A stretch of DNA of 64,000 nt from Diphasiastrum complanatum (Eukaryota; Streptophyta; Lycopodiopsida; Lycopodiales; Lycopodiaceae). Positions within the stretch are counted from its first letter, which is position 1. Each line of letters begins with the position of its first letter. The DNA lies in assembly GCA_029204225.1 (NCBI GenBank), contig CM055104.1, positions 25,621,285 through 25,685,284 of the forward strand. The letters run 5' to 3'. A program made the position numbers and the translations under genes. Below are positions 22,097-34,000 of this stretch, piece by piece. The notes beneath the pieces are model-generated. The model ran no database searches. It worked only from the letters and a program-made list of their open reading frames with translations, and was not told the DNA's origin.

Positions 22097-25000
22097 GTAA
22101 GCGCTCCTTCATTTTCTTCTCGTGTCCTCCTTTGTGAAAGCAAAATATAAATGAAACAAAATGCGCAATCTGTCAATCAGCTAATGAGAGAATCAGCATT
22201 AAACAAAGATCATTCTATCAAAAGAAAAGACATTAACAATCATAGGATCACAAAAAACATGTTCTTCCATTCATATCGTATGTACATATAATATCCGTGT
22301 GAGTCTCACGCATCAAGATCCAAAAATATTTAATTCTTGCCTATGTATCACTAATGGCTTATAACCAACATTTTGCTTCATGCCAAGAAGATCTACTTGT
22401 GACCTATACACTGCCTGATTATGGCTAGAATTGCTCAAGGTGCACACAGACTATTGGGTGCATGCATTGACACCCGTCATGCACCTGGTGCATTGAGCAC
22501 CCATCGTTGTGCATCAGCGATCTCCCTCAATTCTAGCCATCCCCTCTTTTAACCTCTTTCAATCCCATTGCATTCCTGAGCTGATTGAAACTGTCCTTGG
22601 GCAGCGCTTTTGTCATTACGTCCGCTACCATATCTTTTGTTGGACAATATTCGAGCCATTCTTCCTCCTTGTACCAGATCCTTGACAAAATGATACTGAA
22701 TGTCAATGTGTTTACTTCTCTTATGAAGTCCATTTATGCATATGAATATGCAGCCCTGGTTATCATTCAACATGATCATTCCTTCAGTCTTGATCCCTAA
22801 TTCCATACAGAAATTACTCATCCATATCTACTCTCTTGCTCCTTGGCACAATCCCATCAATTCCACCTCTGTGGATGAAAGAGCGATAGATTTCTGTTTA
22901 GAGCTTGCTGTTGTAAAGCTAACTTTACAAGCTTTACTTCCGGCGCCACTGGCGCCAGCATTGTCCCCGGCGCCAGCAGCGCCCCTGCTGCTCCCGGCGC
23001 CACTGTGACCAGAATCTATTCGGCGCCAAGTTCCTATGGCTAAAAATCTTTGATCGGTTCTAGTGAAGTCCAGAGAGCTCAGATCTATGTGCAATCACCT
23101 CACACGATCTAGGCATGATTAAAGGAAGCCTGGAGTCAATAAAATCTAGAGAGAGAAAATTCTAGAGAGAGAAAAATGTGCTTTACCAACCTGGGTAGAG
23201 TGCTTGCTATGAGGGGGGGGTGCCGAATCCCACCAATACTATAGGGGAGTGCGGGTTGCGACTCCGGACGAGCTCCAACCAAGTCTCAGCCTCCCTTGCT
23301 AGAATGTGATCCTAGCACTCGCCTTGGCATGCTAGCTCCCCGGAGACTAGGGTCGGTCACACACTTGAAATGTAACCTTCTCAGATTTATCAATAAAGTG
23401 GGATTTTCCTCAAACTGACTCTGATTACCTTCTGGGTTTCAGTGTTCGGTAAAAACGCCAGTTGTAAGGCCGCTTCAAACTTTTTAATTTGGCACATAGC
23501 TGAGGGTCGTATCCCGGGACGCCAGCGGTATGCCGTCAGGACCATTCGGTCCGTGGCGCCAACAGTATGCAGTCGGAACCATTTGGTCCAGGAACTGGTT
23601 GTCTCCATATCTGTCGCGGCTTGTGGTTCTGAGTGTTCCTTGCATGAACGTGAATGGGTTAAGCTCTTGGGGAACGGGCTTTAACCTGTCGGGTGAGTTG
23701 GATGGCTTGCTTGGGTGGAAGTTACCTGTTTATGGCTGTCCAGTCTGGCGTCGCGCCAGGTTGGCTTCCAGCGCTCGTGACGAGGCTTTCAGTTGGTTAA
23801 GTCTGATGTAAGTCAGACCGCTTGCTTGGGATGGATGTTACTCGTTTGTAATGAAGCTTCGAGTTGGTTAAGTTTCATGTATGTCGAGCGGCTTGCTTGG
23901 AGGGAAGTCACCCACATCGGGACCCCCGATCTGGCATGGCGCCAGGTTGGATCTCAATGTTGGTTTTCGGAACTTCGAGTTGGTTAAGTCTGATCGTTGT
24001 TGGCGAGTTGGCTGCTTGTATGTCAAGTGGGTTTGGATGGCAAGAGTTGAAGGCTGGGAAGCTAAGTCGTGGTTCCCGGCTCCCTTTGGGATACCTGCGC
24101 TACATGTGGTATCAGAGCCGACTGGCCGGTCAGCTATGCGGATCTCACAGAAATGGCCACTATTTGGGGTTCATCAAGACTACTGTTGTGCAAGGTGCTG
24201 CCCACAGTGTAAGCACAGGTGCGTCCACGGTCGGGGTGGTCGGTAGGGGGGCTTGATGAGTCAAGGTGCTGCCCTTGAGGTGTAAGCACGGTCAGTTTCC
24301 GCGGTTCGGGTCTGGCGCCGTCTGCACGTAGGACAGATGAGGCGATGTGTTGCCATTAGGTTGGTGTAAGCACGGTCTGTGCCTTGTGGGGTGTGGGGTG
24401 ACATATTCGCGATAGTCACCGTTCGTTTAGCTATAAGGGCTATCGACCAAATTTGGTGGGGGCATTACTGAGGCAATGTGCTACCTAACAGTGTAAGCAC
24501 GGGTGCGTCCACGATTGGGGTGATATGCTGCCTATCGTTTAGATATAAGGGCTATCGACTAGATTTGGTGGGAGCGTTACTGAGGCAATGTGCTGCCTAA
24601 CGATGAAAGCATGGGTGCATCCACGGGGGTGGTATATTCAAGGATAGTTGTCGTTCGTTTAGCTATAAGGGCTATCGACCAAATTTGGTGGGGGCTTTAC
24701 TGAGGCAATGTGCTGCCTAACGGTGAAAGCACGGGTGCGTCCATGATTGGTTGTATGTTGCCGATCGTTTAGCTATAAGGGCAATCGACTAGATTTGGTG
24801 GGGGCATTACTGAGGCAATGTGCTGTCTAACGGTGAAAGCACGGATGCGTCCACGGGGGTGGTATATTCAAGGATGGCTGCCGATCGTTTAGCTATAAGG
24901 GCTATCAACCAAAAAGTGGTAGGGCGTGACTGAGGCAATGTGCTGCTTAATGGTGAAAGCACGGATAGTTGGACTGTCCTATGTGGGCTGATTCTGTGAT

Positions 25001-28000
25001 CGATTTGTATGGGCGCGGCCAGGCATAGGTCCGTTGGCAGGACCATCTCAAAGGGAGACCTTGTCTTTGTTACTTGTTAGTAAACCTGCCTAAGTGTCTT
25101 ACTTGTATGTATTCGTGGTGAGTCTTAGTACTCGTGCTTTGCCTGGTTTGCATGATTGGTTGTGATACAAGGAGCTGATGGCTTGAGAACGAACCTTTCT
25201 TTTGAAGGTTGATACCATCAAACAAAGAGGACTACAAAATCTGTGGGGTGGATTTGCAGTTCAAGTACTCGCACGTGAACGGCAACGAAACAGTTAGTTT
25301 CATTTGCGACAACGCCCAGCAGACGCAAGCTGGAAGTCAAAAGTTGGCAAGGGCAATTTCAGGGGAGATCTTCTATGGAGCAGTTGGTCTTCATTTTGGG
25401 ACGGCCACCTTCGGAACTGAAACTCACTGAGCATGGGTGATATCCAGTATCAATTGGGTTTTTCCTCAAAGGGGAAAGACTAAGATCTTCTTCAGAGATT
25501 GGCAGCAAGTTGGATCGAGCCATAATCCTAGCAGATGGGAAGCAAAGTGTTAGAAAGGCTTTTTGTCCGAAGAACTCTACTCTAAGTCCGATCAGCTGAT
25601 TTTATAAGTGGAGCCTCTCCCTTGGGGCAAATTTTGAATGAAAGTTGATCAAAACGGGGGCAAATTCAAGGTGACCTAGCCATACTCACACGAGGAGACT
25701 GGCGAACTTTGGACCTAATAAGTTGACAAGCTTTTGTTGTGGAAAGGAAAGCTTGCTATAGGCTTTCTTTGGACCATCAATGATGAGGAAACATATGAGT
25801 ACGCTGACTTGTGTTACGTGTAAGGCAGCTGATCAATGAAGGAACTGTGAAAGTTGACTCTTGCATGAGAGACTTGGTATTTCGAACGGACGCTAAGGGA
25901 CAGTTCGTGTTGAGATTGGACAAGTGCAAACTCTGGTGCATGTGTCTGATTCAAAGAGAGCTACTTGAAGCCAAGCTCGATGTACACTTCTTGTTTTGAC
26001 TGTGAGGCAACTGACCAGTGATGGAATTGTGAAAGTCAAGTTTTGCGCGACGGACATGGTGCTTCAAACAAACGCGAAGAGATAGTTCGTATGCGGATCA
26101 AACTGGTGCGACCCTTTGGCTTTCCATGAGGTCAATGGTTACATTTGGGCTGATTCAAAGAGCTACTTCAAGCTATGTGAGAGGTGCATTGCGGAGTACT
26201 CAATCTTTGCCTACCTTAAAGAGCCAAGAAGGAAATGTATCAAGATCAGGCTGGGACAAGGAGAGAAATCAAGGTGCAAAAGCAACAAGGCACGGAGTGG
26301 ACCATAAAGTGGGCAATCAAACGATAAATCCTTTGGCTTAGGGAGCCTTGATACCTGTGCGGAAATGATCAAATCTGGAGCTCAGGGAGCTCAACACAAA
26401 GTGCATCAAGGACAAATCAGGAGCTCAAAGGAGTTCCAAAGTCGAAAGTCAGAAGCGACAGGGGCGAACATTTCAAAGAAAGGCCTCTGTCACCAGTTAA
26501 TAAGGTTCTTGGGTTTTACGAAAGCGATATAAAATCTATGCTTTTCCTAGGCAAAGAGATATTTTAAGCTATGTAATTTTTCAGTACAAAGAGCTGAGCC
26601 TCCGACTTGTGGTGTGTCAGCTTCAATGTTAATAAAAAGTGGCCACTAAATTGAGTACTGTGCCAAGTAGCTTAAATATATAGTTATTTTAATTGGGAGA
26701 AACATTTACTTTAATCTGACATCTGATGAGGACATCAGATTTTATAAAGGTGGGGTGGATGTTGTAAAGCTACCTTTACAAGGTTTACTTCCGGTGCCAC
26801 TGGCGCCAACATTGTCCCCGACGCCAGCAGCGCCCCTGCTACTCCCGGCGCCGGTGCCGCTCCCGATGCCACTATGACTAGAATCCATTCGGCGCCAAGT
26901 TCCTATGGCTGAAAATCTTTGATCGGTTCTAGTGAAGTCCAGAGAGTTCAGATCGATGTGCAATCACCTCACACGATCTAGGCATGATTAAAGGAAACCT
27001 GGGGATCAATAAAATCTAGAGAGAGAAAATCCTAGAGAGAGAAAAATGTGCTTTACCAGCCCGGGTAGAGTGCTTGCTATGAGGGGGGGTGCCGAATCCA
27101 ACCAATAATATAGAGGAGTGCGAGTTGCGACTCAGGGCGAGCTCCAACCAAGTCTCAGCCTCCCTTGCTGGAATGTTGTCCTGGCACTCGCCTTGGCAAG
27201 CCAGCTCCCTGGAGACTAGGGTCGGCCACACACTTGAAATGTAACCTTCTCAGATTTATCAATAAAGTGGGATTTTCCTCAAACTGACTCTGATTACCTT
27301 CTGGGTTTCAGTGTTCGGTAAAAGCGTCAGTTGTAAGGCCGCTTCAAACATTTTAATTTGGCACATAGCTGAGAGTCGTATCTCGGGACACCAGCGGTAT
27401 GCCGTCGGGACCATTTGGTCCAGGAACTGGTTGTCTCCATATCTGTCGTGGCTTGTGGTTTTGAGTGTTCCTTGCATGAACATGAATGGGTTAAGCTCTT
27501 GGGGAACGGGCTCTAACCTGTCGGGTGAGTTGGATGGCTTGCTTGGGTGGAAGTTACCTGTTTATGGTTGTCCAGTCTTGCGTGGCGCCAGGTTGGCTTC
27601 CAACGCTCGTGACGAAGCTTTCAGTTGGTTAAGTCTGATGTAAGTCAGACCGCTTGCTTGGGATGGATGTTACTCGTTTGTAACGAAGCTTCGAGTTGGT
27701 TAAGTTTGATGTATGTCGGGCGGCTTGCTTGGAGGGAAGTCACCCACATCGGGACCCCCGATCTGGCATGGTGCCAAGTTGGATCTCAATGTTGGTTTTC
27801 GGAACTTTGAGTTGGTTAGGTCTGATCGTTCTTGGCGAGTTGGCTGCTTGTATGTCAAGTGGGTTTGGATGGCAAGAGTTGAAGGCTGGGAAGCTAAGTC
27901 GTGGTTCCCGGCTCCCTTTGGGATGCCTGTGCTACACTTGCCCAGCTCACTGCTACATTCCCCATCAAAAATACCTATCCACATGTTGATTTCTTGTCAT

Positions 28001-31000
28001 CTATATCCCCTACCCAGTCCGAGTTGACGAAGCCATTGATCCCGTTGCAAGGTTCCTGATAATGCAGTCCATATTTCATTGTGCCTTTGAGATATCTCAA
28101 CACTCATTTCGCAACTTGCCAATGCCCCAATCCAGGATTGATCTAAAATTGGCTCAATTTTCCTGTTGCAGCGGATATATCTGGCCTTGTACACACCATA
28201 CTGTACATTAATGATCCTATGAGGCTCCTATATGGATATCGTTGCATCTTATAGTGCTCTTCTCCTGATTTTGGTGACATGTCTGAACTGAGCTTGATTC
28301 CTAGCTCTAATGGTGTACCAATTGGAGTTGCATCTCCCATTCCATATCTTTTGAGCATATTTATGATATATCTTTCTTGACTTAGTTGAATGCTTCTATT
28401 CTTCCTTATCTCTATTTACCTGGATTCCCCCCATCTCTTTTATTTCAAATTCTAACTTTAATTTCGCCTTGCACTGTTCTAGCCCTTTGATGTCATTACC
28501 AATTGCTATGATATCATCAACATAGATGGCCATAACTATAACCTCTGAACCTGATGTTCTGAAAAAGACACTGTGATATGTGATGCATCTCTGAAACCTC
28601 TACTTTCAAGAAAAGATTCCATCTTTTCATACCATACTCACAATGCCTATCTGAGTCCATATAGGGCTTTTCTTAATTTGCAGACCAGATCAACCCTTTG
28701 CTCAAATCCCTTGTAGTTGGATAGTACAACTTGTATCCCTTGGTTCCCTTAGGGTAACCAACAAAAATGTACTTCTCTCCCTTTGAATCCAATTTCTTTC
28801 TCTTTTCTTTAGGTACATGCACAAATGCAGTGCATCCAAACACTTTGAGATAATCAACATTGGGCTTTCTTCCATACCACATCTCATATGGTGTCTTTCT
28901 GTCCACTGCTTTAGTTGGCGACCTATTGATTATGTATCATGATGTCGCCATTGCCTCTGCCCAAAGAAATTTTGGCAACTCTCCTTCATGTAACATACAT
29001 CTCACCATCTCCATGATGGTTCTATTCTTTCTCTCAGCCATCCCGTTTTGCTATAGGGTATAGGGGACAATCAATTCTCTTGCAATTGCATGATCCATGC
29101 AAAAGTTGTCAAACTCTTTGCTCTTGTACTCTCCCCCATTATCACTTCTAATTCCCTTGATCTTCTTCCTGGTCTCATTCTCTGCCAACCGCTTGAAAGC
29201 TCTGAAGCTTTCCAGTTTCTGACTTTTTTGCTTAAGCATCCACATCCTGACTCTTCTAGTGTAGTCATCAATGAAGGTGACAAAGTATTTGGATCCCCCT
29301 ATTGATGTGACCTCCATAGGCCCACATAGATCGCTGTGTATTAACTCAAGAGTTTCAGAAGCTCTATTTACTGCTACGTTTGGAAACGATTCCTTGTGCT
29401 GCTTCCCGTATATGCAAGCATCGCACCTATGTATACTCTCTTCTAACTTATAATCAAAACCTCTGAGTATCTTGTCCCTTGCAAGCCTCTGCAAAGCTAC
29501 GTCCTCCAAGATGGCCAAGTCTTTTGTGCCACAGGTTATTCATCTTGCAGGTTATTCATCTTGCTATAATTGAGCGTGAGGCATGCCATGGGTCTTTCTT
29601 CAGCACCCCCTTCAAGGTAATAAAGACCCCCAATGCGGAATCCAATTCCTATTGGCTCTCCTTCTCTTGAGTTCTGCAACCATCTTTTTCAAAGAGAACA
29701 TCCAACCCGATGTTAGTAATGTGTGCTACAGATATCAGATTATTTGCTAGATTTGACACATATAAGATGTCCCTTAATGTGGTGCTTCTTCCTTGACCAA
29801 GCCATAGACATACAGTCCCTTTCCCAACTGCATCAACCCTTCCCCTGTCACCCATCATGATCTCTTTTCCTGTAAGCATCTCGTAGGTGATGAGCGCGGT
29901 CCGGCTATTTGTCATATGCGAGGTTGCTGCAGAATCCAAGAACCAATACGGGTCATCTGCGTTATTTTGTGTCTTGATTTTGGGCTTCGCATGAAGCTCA
30001 CACCTGAGGAATACGTGCCCGATTTGTTGTCAGACTCCTCCATTGAAGTGTAATTCTCATCTGCCATCATAGCGAAGGCATCCGCCTTGTCCTCCTCCTC
30101 TTCAATGATGTTCACCTGATCCATACTCTTTCTTTTGAGATCTTCCTTCTTCTTGGAGCATTCTTTGGCAAAGTTCCCCGGTTTGTCACAATCAAAACAT
30201 GCTTCTTGTTATCCTTTTATGGCTGACTAGATTGTCTTTTGTCCATTGTTTGCACCTGCTTCATCCCCTTGAACCCCATCTTCTTGAACCCAGTAAGCAG
30301 TGCTATCTCATTATGAGGAGGATTAATCATGCGTCTTCCTTCCTCATGCATGAGCCTCCTGCTAATAATGTCCATGTCCATTCTGTCTTCGAACGCATAT
30401 AACATCATCACCAACGGATCATAGTTTGATGGTCACACTGGTGATCAACTTGCATCCTCCAATTGACGACCAATGTTCTTGATCGTCTCGATATGCTCCG
30501 TCATGGACTCTCCTTCCGCCATCTTTGTACTTCCCAGCTGCCTTTGAAGCATGAGAATATTAGAAAATACTTTGACCTGGTAGCTAATTTGCAGCAAATG
30601 CTCTTGGCTGTCTGAGCTTAGCTCTACTTGGCAAGGCTATGCCAAGCATAGCTTTGTCGGCAAGGCTATGCCACACATAGCCACTTTCAACAAAATCATG
30701 CTCAAAGCTATGCCATGCACACCTTTAAGCATGACTTCTTAAACAAATTTGTCAACAAAAGATGCTTTTGTCGACAAAATTGTTAACAAAAGCATCTTTT
30801 GTCCACAACTTTGTAGAATAAGTCATGTGAGTCGACAAAATTGTTAACAAAATTTTAAAAAGAATTAAATTTTCAAATCTAAAGAGTTTAAAAAAGAACT
30901 AAAAAAATTTATAAAGACTCCAAAAAATATAAAATTTCAATTTTTTAAATTCAAATAATAGAAATAAATAAATAAATCACAAAATCAAAACATCTCTTAA

Positions 31001-34000
31001 AATTTATAAAAATTTTATAAAAAGAATTAGAATCTGAAATTTTAAAAATATCAAAAATCACGAAATAATAATTAAATAAATGTTCTTTAAAACCATATTT
31101 GCTATGAGCACTAGTATTTGTATTTAAATTCTCATAAAAAATAATTTAGCTTTGGTATTTTTTGGCACTCATGCTCGTAACATATATTTGGATTAAATAT
31201 TGTTTAGAACTACTTTGTGACAAATACTTCTATGTTTATTTTCTCTTCAAGATTTTTTTGAGAATGGTGAAATGGTATACCATAATCGAATTTAGTTTGT
31301 TTGTTTGTGCTCAATATATCTCTCAGTAATTTCAAGAGAGAATAATGGTAAAAGACATTAATATTTTTTAGGTTCTAATTTTTTTTTTAATTCATCTTTT
31401 TGAAATTGCTAAAGTTCTTTGTTTGATTTAAAGCATTGTAAACTTCTTGAAATTTAAAAGATCAAAAGGTCAATATTAATTTATCACAACCAACATAAAA
31501 TGTATATGACTTCTTTTTTAAATGTTAATTTAGAATATTTAAAAACTAGATATTTTTTTCACATGATGCTTATCTTTGATTTAAGTATTTTCATTAAAAT
31601 GTCAACATATTTTTAGTATGGTGATTGTTCTTTTGATCAAAATACATTTTTTTCCATTAAATTTTTGTAAATTTGGAAAAATATTTTTTGGTTAAAATGC
31701 ATTTTTTTTTGTTTAGTTTTTGTGAATTTGGAGAAAATTTGAAATAATGCTAAATTGTTACTCTTATTAGGATTTTAACCCGTTTCAAAAAATATCACAT
31801 TAAAGATAAATAAATTTGACAAATGTCATTTACACACATTGAGAAGGCCTTATGCCTTCCATAGGGCCTTCTGCCCTAGTATCAAGAGAGCCCTCTAGCA
31901 CCTTCATGCATCCACCTCCCATGGCAGAAGCCCCTCAAACGGGGCTTTTCTGCCCACATAGAAGCAGTGCACTTACTCTTTCTTCTATGTAATTATGATA
32001 CATGAATCTTTTGGGACAAATGACATGTCTAAAGGGACTTTTTCACATCATAGGCCTACAATCCCTCTCACTTCACAATATCATACTCATAATTTCATGC
32101 AATCAGCATAAAGATACTAGATTTGGTATGGCTATAAAATGATGCTCAAGTCATATCATTGAATATTTCCTTAACATTCTAGTGATAGGATAGTCTTAGA
32201 ATCCCCTCTTGAACCCCAAGGCTCAATCAAACGAAATGGTATTGAATTCGGATGTGTTTCCTTATTTTGTCAAATCCATCGTATGTTTTATTGTTATTAG
32301 ATAATTGCATTCCCTCTCTATTTATCCCAAGTTCATCCATTATGCTCTGAAGCCAGACTTGCTCTTTAGCAACATGGCTAACTCCCATCCAATCAATAGT
32401 TTGAGCAATGCCATCTTCATGACCAAGCAATACATCTCTAGATAACGCACCCTTCTCTTGACTATTGTAAAGTCCCTTACATCTTGGCATGAACCCAAAT
32501 GAATAAGGAACAAGTAGGACATGAAAATCACCAAACCCGACCATAGAGCAAATCCATGTTCACTACACAAAAGGGCAATTTTACACCATGTGCCTATGTT
32601 AGTATGTTAGAATGCAGTATGGGAGATACCTAGTGGAATCTTGTTATTCTTGAAGCAAGCAAGTGCTATTGGACCTTACAAGATTAAATTGAAATCAGTC
32701 AATTCAAAGCAACACTCTCCACAAGATGCTTTGCTTTGACAATGGGAGAGTCACTCTAAAAAACCCAGTGCAATAATGTATGTACATTTGTAGGGTACAA
32801 GATGACCTTGTTCTATATGCCTTATAGAACATATTCTATACAGAATGTGGTTGAATTGCTCATGTTTCGTTCACAATGCATGGATGCATAACGTAGATAG
32901 CTGTATTAGAGGAATAGGATCCTCCTACATTTGTACAACAGTATTGCACGTCTCTAAATATTGAATAGTGATCGTTGTTTGTTGATTGTTGATTGTTTGT
33001 CTTCTCCAGGAAGCTTTCAAACAGAAATTTGAGTGGCCCAATACCCGTTGCCATTACCAACCTCACAGCCTTGACGCATTTGTGAGTATATCAACTCTGA
33101 TAAACTCTCATGTTAGTCCCACAAGCCTGCAGATCTGAAATCGTTGGTGTATTGCAGGTGGCTTGATCGTAACTTCTTCATAGGATCAATCCCAGATTTT
33201 AATCGCCTGACAAAACTCACTACTCTGTAAGAAGTGATTATTTTTTACGGTTGTGACTTGACTGCAGCTTGCTTCTGGATCAATTTGCTGTTTTGTTCTA
33301 GCTAGCCCAAAGTGTTAATTGTTTATCGGTTTTGTGTATAGGCATCTTAATGACAACAACTTGACTGGTATGATCCCATCAAAGCTCTCGACACTCCGTG
33401 ATCTCCAAGAGCTGTAAGAAATTTCTTCTTCAGATCAAATATATGTTTTGAAAACTTGCAATATTGAAAGGTTTAAATCTCTAGATTAGATTGGTTCGTT
33501 CTAACTACCATAGTTCTCAACTGCCTATCTATACCGTAGGAAAATCACGCAATATCATCCGTGAATTGCAGATATTTATCAAACAATATGCTCAACAGCA
33601 CTGTACCAACAGAGCTTGTGAACAACGTCAATCTAAACCTTCTGTATGATAAGAGGTGAGCTCATTTTGGTTCATGTATTTGCGCACTTTTCATAGTAAC
33701 CAATACTAAGTCAAAACCTTCCTGCTATGTTCACAATATTGTCCCACATTCTGCTGAGTAATGAATAGGCTTCACTGTACATATGGCCTGAGTAATTTAA
33801 CATTACTAGATATGTCTTTATACTGGTTTATGCAGTTTCTATGGAAGTTCAATTCGTGCAAGCTCAGACAAAGCAGTTTCTAATTCTACTTCTGGGATAT
33901 CAGCGAAAAACTCAAAATCAACCAATCAGAGCAGAGTTTTGCACATTATCCTCCTCACCTTCATGACACTAATATTACTTGGACTTGCACTGACACTTAT

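Larger units (their letters stand above)
22910..27936 (+). mobile_element. Non-autonomous LTR retrotransposon (LARD-like), complete
   Basis: Two LTRs (22910-24104 and 26760-27936), a tRNA-Met-type PBS (24107-24118), a PPT just before the 3' LTR and a 5-bp target duplication CTTGC (22905-22909 and 27937-27941) define a complete 5.03 kb element. The 2.65 kb interior has no gag, protease, integrase, RT or RNase H. It holds a tandem array and small open frames without recognised domains. Movement would need proteins from an autonomous partner. It lies in the sense direction of the receptor-kinase gene and inside an older copia element. Confidence 0.9.
22422..30595 (-). mobile_element. Ty1/copia element in intron 4, split by a nested LARD-like element
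   Basis: Minus-strand coding order from high to low coordinates is gag (from about 30595), zinc knuckle, protease, integrase, RT and RNase H, ending in a PPT and a short 3' LTR (22422-22539). The RNase H frame is cut at 22909 and resumes at 27942. Removing the inserted element and one CTTGC copy restores [20 protein letters not shown]. The 5' LTR and the start of gag are missing beyond about 30595. Stops and an RT deletion make it inactive. It is inserted against the direction of the receptor-kinase gene. Confidence 0.88.

Noticed and set aside
23390-24256. Several overlapping frames of 70-130 codons in the LARD 5' LTR
   Set aside because: The same frames recur, altered, in the 3' LTR. They have no known domain and no preserved start or stop between the copies.
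24160-25000. Regular repeats that might suggest a CRISPR-like array
   Set aside because: Units are about 110-120 bp, diverged, lack short constant repeats with unique spacers, and lie inside a plant LTR element.
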